A DNA stretch of 48,938 nucleotides from Spirochaetales bacterium (lineage in GTDB: Bacteria > Spirochaetota > Spirochaetia > SZUA-6 > JAFGRV01): positions 1-48,938 of the forward strand of contig JAFGWI010000202.1 in the NCBI GenBank assembly GCA_016937215.1. The letters are read 5' to 3'. Position 1 is the stretch's first letter, and each line of letters opens with the position of its first letter. This document shows positions 7,326-15,707 of this stretch, piece after piece. Made by a program: the position numbers and the translations under genes. Under the pieces are notes generated by a model. It searched no databases. It was given only the letters and a program-made list of their open reading frames with translations, and had not been told where the DNA came from.

Positions 7326-8249
7326 ATGCGTGGTTTAGTGCTTTATGGTATCAATAATATCTACACTGTTCTGATCAATGATAAAGAATATCAATGCCGA
7401 ATAAAGGGTAAGGTTCTGCAGACCGAGATGGAATACTATAACCCTATCGCAGTTGGGGATTGGGTGGAAGTGGTTGAGGATTCGACTGTTGGGAATCAGG
7501 GTTGGATTATTGACAGGGAAGAACGATCCAGCATTTATTCCCGCTGGAATCGGAAGAAAAATTTACCGCAAATTATAGCGGCCAATGTTGATTTGTTGGT
7601 TTGTGTTAGTTCTCTTGATCACCCTCCTTTCAGACCGCGATTTCTCGATCGTTTGCTTATTGCAGGTCGTCTTGGTAATCTTGAAACCTTGATCCTTATC
7701 AATAAATCTGATTTAAAAGCTGATCCGCTTTACGAAACCCGCATTGATAATTATCGCGAGCTGGGTTACAAAATTATTCTGTGTTCAGCCAAAACCGGCC
7801 AGGGAATGGTTGAGCTCAAAGAAGCGATCAAAGGAAAAATCGCTGTTTTCGGGGGCCAATCGGGTGTGGGGAAATCCAGCATCCTAAACGAGATTGAACC
7901 AGGGCTCGGGCTTCAGGTTGGTAAAATATCACAGAAGTACAAGAGGGGCACCCATACGACTATATTCGCGGCAATGCTGCGCCTTGCAAATCATGACAAA
8001 ATAATCGATACTCCAGGTATAAGAGAAATTTATATATACGGTATTAAGCCCGGTGATTTGCGCTTTTATTTTCCAGAGATGACCGAGGTAAACCATAAAT
8101 GTGCCTATCAATCTTGTGTTCATATTAATGAACCTGATTGTTTCATAAAAGAGCTGGTTGAAAAAGGCAAAATTCACAGTGATCGTTATGAAAGTTATTT
8201 ACGGATTTATGAAAGCTTGATTGAACTTGAAAAGGAAGGACATGGATAA
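7326..8249 (+). CDS. rsgA: Ribosome small-subunit biogenesis GTPase RsgA
   Basis: A 307-residue circularly permuted GTPase acting late in 30S maturation. An N-terminal OB fold (about 1-70) precedes the GTPase domain, where the motifs run G4-G1-G3: NKSD, then GGQSGVGKS (176-184), then DTPGIRE. The C-terminal zinc knuckle is complete with Cys259, Cys264, His266 and Cys272, followed by a helical tail. It begins 2 bases after murI, and its last 8 bases overlap the ATG of mutS2. High confidence. Confidence 0.95.
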   Translation: MRGLVLYGINNIYTVLINDKEYQCRIKGKVLQTEMEYYNPIAVGDWVEVVEDSTVGNQGWIIDREERSSIYSRWNRKKNLPQIIAANVDLLVCVSSLDHPPFRPRFLDRLLIAGRLGNLETLILINKSDLKADPLYETRIDNYRELGYKIILCSAKTGQGMVELKEAIKGKIAVFGGQSGVGKSSILNEIEPGLGLQVGKISQKYKRGTHTTIFAAMLRLANHDKIIDTPGIREIYIYGIKPGDLRFYFPEMTEVNHKCAYQSCVHINEPDCFIKELVEKGKIHSDRYESYLRIYESLIELEKEGHG

Positions 8250-10596
8250 ACACACCCTCGATATTCTTGAGTTTCCAAAAATACAGGAGGAACTTTGCGA
8301 GTATGCTTTAAGTGAATCTGGCAAGGAATTAATTTTTCAGCAGACAATATCCAGCGAAACCGAGGTGGTCAGAGAAAACCTGAAAATTACCAGCAGCTTT
8401 CGTCACTTGCTGGAACGGTCGGGTAATCTTCCGGCTCTTGATTTTCCTGATATCACTCATTATTTCAAAGTGTTAAAAATACAGGGAGCCTCTCTGGAGA
8501 CCCATGATCTGGCCATGATTTCCATTTTTACTAAATCTGCTTTAGGTTTTAAGAATTTCATTCTTCAATGGATTGTTGAGGACTGTAGTTTAAAAAACAA
8601 GGCCAATAGTATTATTAACCTGAAAGATCTGTCTACCAAAATAGATAAAATTATAGATTCCCAAGGGGAGATTCTTTTTGATAAAATTCCTGCCCTTCGT
8701 GAGATCAAGTCCCGTATCATCAATCTTCAAAAAAATGTCGGCCGTTTGGTGCAGTCTTACATGAATAATCCTGATTACAAAAACATGTTTCAAAGTGATA
8801 TTGCCTCTCATAAGGAAGGGCGAACGGTTTTGCCGATAAAAGCCAATTTCAAGGGTAAGATCAAAGGGGTTATTCATGAGTCATCTTCTTCTGGGGCGAC
8901 CCTTTTTTTGGAGCCCATGGAGGTTGTGGAAAAAAACAATTCCATCATTAAGGCTCAGGATGAATATAATCGTGAGGTTCTTCGATTGGTAAGAGAGCTG
9001 ACTCAAGAGGTCCGTGTGGAATTGGAAAATCTGATAGAATTAAACAGGGTGATTGCTGATATTGATTCCTTTTATGCCCGGGCTCGATATTCCTGTTTGC
9101 ATAAATGTTTTCCTGTTACTATGTCGCAAGGTGAGGTCCTGTTAAAAGAGGCCAGGCATCCTTTACTCAAGGGTAAAGTGGTTCCAATAGACCTGGGGAT
9201 TGAAAAAACAACTCGCGTTCTTATTATTACAGGGCCTAACACAGGCGGGAAAACAGTCACGCTTAAAACCCTGGGGCTTCTTTCTGCCATGAATCAATTT
9301 GCCATGGAACTTCCTGTTCAGGAAGGTTGCTGTCTGCCGGTTTTTGACAACATCTTTGCCGATATTGGTGATGAACAATCATTGGAACAGAATCTGTCCA
9401 CTTATTCGGCTCATATGGTTAACCTTGCGCGGATTATAAAGAGTTCCACGGCCAGGTCGCTTATTCTGCTCGATGAACTTGGCGCGGGTACTGATCCGGA
9501 AGAAGGCGTAGCTGTGGCCATGGCCTTACTGGACCATTTTATAGAAAAAAACTGTTTGGTTCTTTCTACAACTCATCATGGAATTTTGAAAAATTACGGT
9601 TATACGCGAGAGAACGCGGAAAATGCATCCATGGATTTTGACACCAATACTCTTTCACCAAAATATCGTTTGCTTATGGGGGTTCCGGGAGAAAGCTATG
9701 CTCTGACCATCGCGCAACGTCATGGTCTTCCAGAAGAAATTGTCAATAAGGCCGGTGAATATCTTGAAGATGAACGAACTGATATTTCTGAACTATTGAA
9801 CAAGCTTTCCCAAAAGCAGAAGGAACTCCTTGAAGCTGAGAAAGAGCAAAAAACAATTCTCAGCGAATTGTCTGAAAAACAGCGAAGAGCTGATCTCAAG
9901 GAACTCCGGCTTCGTCAGCAGGAAAATGAATTGCGTATCCATGGATTGCAGGATTTGAAACATTTTCTTTCTAACGGGCGTAAGGAATTATCCAATCTGA
10001 TTCAGGAAATAAAGGAAAAGGGCTATTCCCAGGAACAGAGTCAAAAAATGGGAGATCTCTTTAGAAGCATAGAAGAGCGGGTGGAGGTTGAAGAAACTCA
10101 TGTTAAAGAGGATATTGATAAAATGCAGGAGGATGTTCCCCATGAGTTTTGTGTCGGAATGGAAGTGCTTGTTAAAAAATCCGGGCAGCCGGGTGAAATT
10201 ATTCGAAAGGGAAAGGGGAAATCCTGGATTGTCAAGACCAATCATTTTAAGGTGAATTTATTGCCTCAGGATATAGAACCTGCTTATGAGAAATCAAAAA
10301 CAAAAAAAATAGATTTTGTCGGAGAGACCATCCAGCATCAGCGGCCTGCTTATGAAATTGATGTACGAGGTTTGTATTTAAACGAGGCGTTGCAAGTTTT
10401 GGAGCGTCAGATAGACAGGGCCATACTTTCCAGTTTAAACGAATTTGCCGTTATTCATGGAAAGGGCGATGGAATTCTTCAACAAGGTGTTCACGATTAT
10501 CTTAGAAAAAATCCTTATGTAAGCGATTATCAGTTTTCATTGCCTGAGCAAGGCGGTTTTGGCCGTACCTTGATCAAGCTGAATTTTAATCCTTAG
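8242..10596 (+). CDS. mutS2: Endonuclease MutS2
   Basis: A 784-residue MutS homologue lacking mismatch-binding domain I. The ATG at 8242 is preferred: AAAAGGAAGG lies upstream and MDKHTLDILEFPKIQ is the family's usual opening. Walker A GPNTGGKT is at 331-338, followed by the conserved segment DEQSLEQNLSTYSAHM, Walker B LILLDELGAGTDPEEG and the TTHH motif. A coiled-coil (about 520-620) leads to a C-terminal Smr nuclease domain starting near residue 706 (EIDVRGLYLNEAL, IHGKGDGIL). Members process branched DNA or rescue stalled ribosomes; the Smr motifs suggest nuclease competence. It overlaps rsgA by 8 bases. Confidence 0.94.
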   Translation: MDKHTLDILEFPKIQEELCEYALSESGKELIFQQTISSETEVVRENLKITSSFRHLLERSGNLPALDFPDITHYFKVLKIQGASLETHDLAMISIFTKSALGFKNFILQWIVEDCSLKNKANSIINLKDLSTKIDKIIDSQGEILFDKIPALREIKSRIINLQKNVGRLVQSYMNNPDYKNMFQSDIASHKEGRTVLPIKANFKGKIKGVIHESSSSGATLFLEPMEVVEKNNSIIKAQDEYNREVLRLVRELTQEVRVELENLIELNRVIADIDSFYARARYSCLHKCFPVTMSQGEVLLKEARHPLLKGKVVPIDLGIEKTTRVLIITGPNTGGKTVTLKTLGLLSAMNQFAMELPVQEGCCLPVFDNIFADIGDEQSLEQNLSTYSAHMVNLARIIKSSTARSLILLDELGAGTDPEEGVAVAMALLDHFIEKNCLVLSTTHHGILKNYGYTRENAENASMDFDTNTLSPKYRLLMGVPGESYALTIAQRHGLPEEIVNKAGEYLEDERTDISELLNKLSQKQKELLEAEKEQKTILSELSEKQRRADLKELRLRQQENELRIHGLQDLKHFLSNGRKELSNLIQEIKEKGYSQEQSQKMGDLFRSIEERVEVEETHVKEDIDKMQEDVPHEFCVGMEVLVKKSGQPGEIIRKGKGKSWIVKTNHFKVNLLPQDIEPAYEKSKTKKIDFVGETIQHQRPAYEIDVRGLYLNEALQVLERQIDRAILSSLNEFAVIHGKGDGILQQGVHDYLRKNPYVSDYQFSLPEQGGFGRTLIKLNFNP

Positions 10597-10607
10597 AAGG
10601 AGTTTTT

Positions 10608-11393
10608 ATGAGGAAACTTAAATTATCATTCATCCTGTCAATCGTTATTTTGATTGTCATCATTTATGTGGCATTTATTGCATTAGATGTCATGTCTCTG
10701 ATAGACAAAATCAATGGCAAGGCTGTTCAATCGAAGCAGCTTCATACCATTTCTGAAATCATCAAATTTTTTATCACCAGCTTCTGTGTTTTATTGGTTC
10801 TTGGTTCAGTGGGTGATAATCTCAGCAAAATGGATTTTCTGCTCATGAAAATCGCTTTTGGATTCACCTTTTTGGCGGATTTTTATTTGGTGGTGCTGCA
10901 GTTTATGCCTGGGGGAAATGACACACCAGACATGTTTTTTACTATTGGCGCTGGATTTTTTATTTTTGCTCAGGTCATATTTATTTTTCGTCACACTCAA
11001 ATGCTCAAAAATTACAGTAACAGGTTCAGAAAAATTTTTTATATTGTCATAATTGCCGGAATATTTATTTACCATGGCTCTTTGGCCCTTTATTATTTGG
11101 GCATAAAGATTCAGACTGTTATTGCGCCTGCTATTTACGCTCTGTACCTGTTTACCTCGGTCGGCTTTGCCTGGCATACCCGTAAAAGCAATTTTTTTCC
11201 TGAAAAAAACCAGGCCCTCATTATTGTGGGTATGACTCTGTTTTTGTGCTGTGATCTCAGTATTGCTGTTGCCAAGCTTTTCAGTTTTTGGGGAATCATG
11301 ATTTGGGTTTTTTATGCTCCGGCTATTACCCTATTGGCTATCAGCACCTACGACTGGCATAAAACCAAGGTCCAGGTACCAAAAGCGGCTTAG
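10608..11393 (+). CDS. YhhN-like multi-pass membrane protein
   Basis: A 261-residue integral membrane protein with about eight hydrophobic helices. Acidic residues within helices, FTFLADFYLV and LFLCCDLSIAV, together with the FFIFAQVIFIFRH segment, resemble the YhhN family, which includes the animal lysoplasmalogenase TMEM86. The bacterial function is uncertain. AAGGAG lies just upstream of the ATG, 11 bases after mutS2, so it is probably the last gene of that operon and ends at the hairpin of 11407-11437. Family assignment is moderate. Confidence 0.75.
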   Translation: MRKLKLSFILSIVILIVIIYVAFIALDVMSLIDKINGKAVQSKQLHTISEIIKFFITSFCVLLVLGSVGDNLSKMDFLLMKIAFGFTFLADFYLVVLQFMPGGNDTPDMFFTIGAGFFIFAQVIFIFRHTQMLKNYSNRFRKIFYIVIIAGIFIYHGSLALYYLGIKIQTVIAPAIYALYLFTSVGFAWHTRKSNFFPEKNQALIIVGMTLFLCCDLSIAVAKLFSFWGIMIWVFYAPAITLLAISTYDWHKTKVQVPKAA

Positions 11394-11406
11394 GAATTTT
11401 CTTGTG

Positions 11407-11437
11407 AGCCTGGAAGAAGTGAGTCATCTTCCAGGCT
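11407..11437. terminator. Bidirectional hairpin between convergent genes
   Basis: AGCCTGGAAGA (11407-11417) pairs perfectly with TCTTCCAGGCT (11427-11437) around a 9-base loop. It lies 13 bases after the YhhN-like stop and directly abuts the MFS stop codon on the other strand. T-tracts are poor, so its efficiency is uncertain. Confidence 0.6.
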
Positions 11438-12673
11438 TCATGAGACAGCCTCGGTCTTTGTGGAACCAGGCGTTTTGACAAGAAGAATAAAATAGACGAC
11501 AGACAACAAAATAATTCCCGCGTTTATGATCATCATAAGTTGTGAATCAAAAATTTCTATAATAAACGCCGTAAATTTTGTGCCTAAAGCAATGGCGATA
11601 CTGACACCCAGAACATTGAAAAGATTCATGTAGGTATTTTTCATTTCTCGCGGGGCGAGTTCATCAAGGTAATTGATCATGCCTACAAATTGAAGCCCAT
11701 AACCGATTCCATGAACACTCATGGCTAAAATCATCAGCAGGGGATTTTTTAAGGGAGCCACAAAAACCAGCAATAATAATTTTAATGCAAGCATTGAAGT
11801 CCCGATAATAATCATTTTTCTGTTGCCCAGATGGTTTATTATTTTGCGAGAATAAAGCATAACCGGTACTTCGCTTATGGAGGAAATACCAAAGGCCAGT
11901 CCAATGAAAAGAAAACTGACATTAACATCATCCATAAAATAGGAAGTGAAGTTAAAAGCAGGCATATGGCCAAAAGACTGAATAAAGACAAAAATAATGA
12001 ACAAAAGAAAGAATTTGTCCTGAACAAGGTATTTCCAGGGCAGTTTTCGTTTGTTGAGTTTGCCTTTAATGCCGGAAGCAGCGACCATAGCTAAAATAAA
12101 GTAACCAAAGGCAAAAAGCAGCGGAGGAATATTGATGATTCCAGTAATTTCAAGAATGAAACCCACAAGTGAAGTAATAAAAATCCAGCCCAGAGTTCCT
12201 ACGACCCTGAACTCGCCATAGCGTTTGGGGTCGTCGCCTGTGTCATGTAAATATTCAAGGGCCGTTGAGTTGATAATCGGAACAATAGGTGATTGGAATA
12301 AACCGATAAATAAAATACCAATGGCGATAACCAAATACCGGTAATCATCGATCATTGGAAAAATGTTTGTAAAACCAGGCAGACTGATCAATAGCCCGCC
12401 AATCGATACTGCCAGGGCGCAAAGAAAGAGCACCCGATGTTCCATGCGATAGCGGTCGGAAATGGTACCAGCCAGAGGATTGGCAAGAAGGGCCAGCAGA
12501 GGTTGAATCATCAGAATTGTGCCAATGAAATTAATGGCTGGTGAACCATCGGGAGCAATCAGAATTTTTTTATAATAAAGGGATATAAAAGGAGCCGCGG
12601 CCCCCATCCCCATGAAGGTGAACCAATATAATAAATATAAGCGTTTTTTCGTGTTAATCAATTTCTGTGCCAT
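11438..12673 (-). CDS. Major facilitator superfamily transporter
   Basis: A 411-residue transporter with about 12 hydrophobic segments. PLAGTISDRYRMEHR between helices 2 and 3 is the MFS A-like motif. The overall pattern (YYWFT-like helix 1, GAAAPFISLYYK, second half starting IIFVFIQSFGHMPAFNFTSYFM) resembles the LacY/nucleoside permease or phenylpropionate permease branch. The substrate cannot be read. It is transcribed alone, convergent to the mutS2 operon. No Shine-Dalgarno site precedes the ATG; a promoter lies immediately upstream, suggesting a leaderless transcript. Confidence 0.9.
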   Translation of the reverse strand: MAQKLINTKKRLYLLYWFTFMGMGAAAPFISLYYKKILIAPDGSPAINFIGTILMIQPLLALLANPLAGTISDRYRMEHRVLFLCALAVSIGGLLISLPGFTNIFPMIDDYRYLVIAIGILFIGLFQSPIVPIINSTALEYLHDTGDDPKRYGEFRVVGTLGWIFITSLVGFILEITGIINIPPLLFAFGYFILAMVAASGIKGKLNKRKLPWKYLVQDKFFLLFIIFVFIQSFGHMPAFNFTSYFMDDVNVSFLFIGLAFGISSISEVPVMLYSRKIINHLGNRKMIIIGTSMLALKLLLLVFVAPLKNPLLMILAMSVHGIGYGLQFVGMINYLDELAPREMKNTYMNLFNVLGVSIAIALGTKFTAFIIEIFDSQLMMIINAGIILLSVVYFILLVKTPGSTKTEAVS

Positions 12674-12679
12674 CGAAAA

Positions 12680-12708
12680 AACCTAGTTTAAATGCCTGCA
12701 AATGTCAA
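12680..12708 (-). promoter_or_regulatory. Leaderless-type promoter of the MFS gene
   Basis: On the minus strand a perfect TTGACA (12708-12703), a 17-base spacer and TAGGTT (12685-12680) end 6 bases before the ATG at 12673, the same geometry as at rpe. Confidence 0.55.
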
Positions 12709-12893
12709 TCTGCTTTGTGTAAATTCCGGATTTTTCTATACGGATTTTTAACCATTACAAAACGTTGAAAAAACCGGAAAAGCCCAATGATAATAAAAAC
12801 AATTCCATAACCTTTGCCTCTTTATCATTCTATTAGAACTATACCCCTGGAATTTTTATTTTAAACCATCATGAAACTTAGCCAAGAAGTCAC

Positions 12894-12922
12894 TTGATAA
12901 GCCTTCATATCTTCTCTATATT
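12894..12922 (+). promoter_or_regulatory. Leaderless-type promoter of rpe
   Basis: TTGATA (12894-12899), a 17-base spacer and TATATT (12917-12922) are followed by 6 bases and the ATG at 12929. There is no Shine-Dalgarno site. Transcription should begin at or within a base of the A of the ATG. Confidence 0.65.
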
Positions 12923-12928
12923 AGATAC

Positions 12929-13588
12929 ATGAATAGTACAACACCAATTATTGCACCCTCTTTGCTGGCCTCTGATTTCAGTAATATGGGGGATTCTATC
13001 AGAAAGATTCAAGAAGCCAAAGCGGATTGGGTTCATTTTGATATCATGGATGGAAATTTTGTGCCTCCCATTACCTTTGGACACAAAATGGTTAAAGACC
13101 TTCGACCGTTGTCAAAACAATTTTACGATGTTCATTTAATGGTGAATCAACCAGAAAAGCATATTGATGATTTTATCGATGCCGGGGCTGATAATATCAC
13201 GATTCATTATGAATCCACAACCCATGTACATCGCCTCATCACCTCAATTAAAAAAAGCGGAAAAAATGCCGGGATCACTTTAGTACCTTCCACACCGGCC
13301 TCCCAGTTAAAGGAGCTTCTGCCCTTTGTGGATTTGGTTTTGGTGATGAGTGTAAATCCGGGTTATGGCGGGCAGGTTCTGATTGAAAACACTCTGGAAA
13401 AAGTGAGTTATTTTAAGGAAATTCGTGAAAAAATGGGCTATAATTATAAAATCGAGATTGATGGGGGAATAAACAAAAATACCTTTGACGCGGCCAGAAA
13501 AGCGGGTGTGGATGTTTTTGTTATGGGAAGTGCTTTTTTTGATGAAAAAAATCCTGATGATTTGGTAAAATGGTGTAAAAATCGTTGA
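12929..13588 (+). CDS. rpe: Ribulose-phosphate 3-epimerase
   Basis: A 219-residue TIM-barrel enzyme interconverting ribulose 5-phosphate and xylulose 5-phosphate in the pentose-phosphate pathway. The metal site is visible: WVHFDIMDGNFVP (His and Asp), FYDVHLMV (His) and KIEIDGGIN (Asp). IAPSLLASDF at the start and MSVNPGYGGQ are signature segments. Length is typical. The promoter is placed so that the mRNA is probably leaderless. The next gene follows after 58 bases and has a normal translation signal upstream (CAGGAG), so cotranscription is possible. Confidence 0.95.
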   Translation: MNSTTPIIAPSLLASDFSNMGDSIRKIQEAKADWVHFDIMDGNFVPPITFGHKMVKDLRPLSKQFYDVHLMVNQPEKHIDDFIDAGADNITIHYESTTHVHRLITSIKKSGKNAGITLVPSTPASQLKELLPFVDLVLVMSVNPGYGGQVLIENTLEKVSYFKEIREKMGYNYKIEIDGGINKNTFDAARKAGVDVFVMGSAFFDEKNPDDLVKWCKNR

Positions 13589-13646
13589 ATCATTTTCATC
13601 TTTAATCCTGTTTTGCCGAAAATATGATCAGGAGAAACCGTAGAAT

Positions 13647-14615
13647 ATGAAGAAATACCTAATTCTTTTGTTGATTGCACTGACAAGCTTTAATTTGTTG
13701 TCACAGGAATCAGAAGATTTACTGGCCCAAGGCATTGATCTGTTTAAAAGAGGTCTCTACAACGAAGCCATTGTCAGCTTCCGCGGCATTATTGTGGACC
13801 CGAACCTAACCAGTATGAGAGGTGATGCCCATTTCTGGATTGCCAAATCCAATATGGCCGCGGAGCAGCTGAATGAGGCTGAAACAAACCTGGAATATTT
13901 TTTGCAGAATTTCAAGAACAACAGCAATTATTCCGAAGGGCTTTATCAGAAAGGTCGCTTGCTTTTTCTTCAGCAGGAATATGAAAATTCCATTCAGGTT
14001 CTCCAAAGCTTTATCAATCAATATTCCAATTCGGTATTTATATCCAATGCCTATTTCTGGATTGGCGAAGGCCTCTATGTCTTGGGCAATTTTTCTGAGG
14101 CTCAGGCTATTTTTAGAAAAATAATTGAAGAATATCCCAATAGTTTTAAATATGAATCAGCAAAATATCGTCTGTCATTGATTGAGTTTAAAAAACGTGA
14201 AAATGAACTCTTGAAACTCCTTAAATGGAGCCATCTTGAATCTCTGGAAACATTAGAAGATTTCAAAACAAGGGAAAGCACCTATGAACAGGCCCTGTCA
14301 TTGCTTCAGAAAAAGCTGGCCATTGCCGGACAAAGCACGAGCCCCTCTTTATCGGCTGATACGACACAATACCAAACAACCATCAACCAGCAAGAAAGCC
14401 AAATAGAAAGCTTAAAAAAGCAAATTACGGCATTGGAATCCCAGATTGCCGCATTGAACCAGAAACAGGATTCTGCGGATGATAGTAACACAGTAATGAC
14501 TGATGCAGCGATTCAGGCGATGAAATATCAATCGGAATTGCTCAAAACAAAAGAGGAAGCCTTGAAAATTCAGGCGGAATTGCTCGATCTTTTGTTGGTG
14601 AATTTAGGAGAATAA
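13647..14615 (+). CDS. Secreted TPR/coiled-coil protein, YbgF-like
   Basis: A 322-residue exported protein. A signal peptide spans residues 1-20 (KKYLILLLIALTSFNLLSQ). Residues about 22-180 hold four to five TPR-type repeats (LFKRGLYNEAIVSFRGII, HFWIAKSNMAAEQLNEAETNL, YFWIGEGLYVLGNFSEAQAIF) like those of YbgF/CpoB, the periplasmic partner of Tol-Pal. In YbgF the coiled-coil precedes the TPRs; here the coiled-coil (about 235-320, rich in Gln, Lys and Glu) follows them. The next gene starts one base after its stop. It probably acts as a periplasmic scaffold; the partner is unknown. Confidence 0.85.
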   Translation: MKKYLILLLIALTSFNLLSQESEDLLAQGIDLFKRGLYNEAIVSFRGIIVDPNLTSMRGDAHFWIAKSNMAAEQLNEAETNLEYFLQNFKNNSNYSEGLYQKGRLLFLQQEYENSIQVLQSFINQYSNSVFISNAYFWIGEGLYVLGNFSEAQAIFRKIIEEYPNSFKYESAKYRLSLIEFKKRENELLKLLKWSHLESLETLEDFKTRESTYEQALSLLQKKLAIAGQSTSPSLSADTTQYQTTINQQESQIESLKKQITALESQIAALNQKQDSADDSNTVMTDAAIQAMKYQSELLKTKEEALKIQAELLDLLLVNLGE

Positions 14616-14616
14616 C

Positions 14617-15702
14617 ATGAAACAACAGATATTATGTGTGATATTATTCTTGATTATGGTAACATCATTAACCGCGCTTGAAGTAAGTGATGGCCAAATG
14701 AAATTGGTGCTTTACAATAATATCGGCCGCTTTTCTGTTTATTACCTTTCGGATGCGGAAAAGCAAAGCTACACCTCCTTTTTTCTCGATTCCGATGTCC
14801 GAACTTCGCTGTTAACCATTGTGGCAGATAGTAAGGTCTACCGAATGGGTGAATCAGTTGCCTTTAAGGAGGCCATTGAAAAAACAAGCAATGGTGCCAA
14901 AATTGTATGGATTTCCAATTCTCTCGAGATTGTGGAGGATTTCAGTTTTATTTCTTCCAATTCCTCTGCTATCACCGATGGAGTTCATGTTACCTTAAGC
15001 ATTACCAATAAAAGTGATTCGGACATGAAGATTGGCGCTCGCTATCTTTTTGATACAGTCCTGGGTGAATCAAGTTATGTGCATTTTAAAACACCCTTTC
15101 AGGACAGCATGACTAATGAAACCTTTTTTACCAAAAGTGATATGATTGATTACTGGGTTTCACCTTCTTCAAATGACCCTGAAAATGTTGCTTTGCAAGT
15201 AGTTACCAAAGGTTCTGGAATAACAACACCGGATAAAGTCATCTTTGCCAACTGGAAAAGGCTTAATGAAACAGCCTGGAATTATACCGAATCAAGCAGT
15301 CGGAATTTCACTCAAATGCCCTATTCGGTTAATGATTCTGCTGTTTGTCATTATTATGACCCTGTTGTTGTGAAAAGTGGTTCCGCCTTAAATATTTCTT
15401 TTGTCATCGCTAATTATTCCAGTTCAGGTTTTTCTATTTCCAGCTCAGGCTCTACTGATTCGGCAATAAAGGACATTTTAGCAAAAGCCGATGCTGGCAA
15501 GCTTGAAAACACAAAATTATCCAGCGGTTCGACAACCATGATATTGAATTTGAAAAGCGATATTACCACCATTTCAAATTTGATTATTGAATTAAATAAA
15601 AAATTGGCAGATACTGAAAATGTAACTGAAGCTGATATAGAATCCTTGAAAAAAATCATTACGGAATTAGAAGATAAATTAAAAAAGTATAAAGGAAAGT
15701 AA
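14617..15702 (+). CDS. Secreted protein of unknown function, beta-rich with C-terminal coiled-coil
   Basis: A 361-residue protein with a signal peptide (1-20) that I cannot assign to a family. Residues about 21-270 are predicted beta-rich (LVLYNNIGRFSVYYLSD, GVHVTLSITNKSDSDMKIGARYLFDTVLGE) and look like a large beta-sandwich. A Ser-rich linker follows (about 275-290), then a Leu/Ile/Lys-rich coiled-coil to the end. It lies between two TPR genes with gaps of 1 and 5 bases, so all three are probably made together. The shared coiled-coil ends of this and the previous protein suggest that they pair; that is inference. Confidence 0.75.
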   Translation: MKQQILCVILFLIMVTSLTALEVSDGQMKLVLYNNIGRFSVYYLSDAEKQSYTSFFLDSDVRTSLLTIVADSKVYRMGESVAFKEAIEKTSNGAKIVWISNSLEIVEDFSFISSNSSAITDGVHVTLSITNKSDSDMKIGARYLFDTVLGESSYVHFKTPFQDSMTNETFFTKSDMIDYWVSPSSNDPENVALQVVTKGSGITTPDKVIFANWKRLNETAWNYTESSSRNFTQMPYSVNDSAVCHYYDPVVVKSGSALNISFVIANYSSSGFSISSSGSTDSAIKDILAKADAGKLENTKLSSGSTTMILNLKSDITTISNLIIELNKKLADTENVTEADIESLKKIITELEDKLKKYKGK

Positions 15703-15707
15703 CACTC

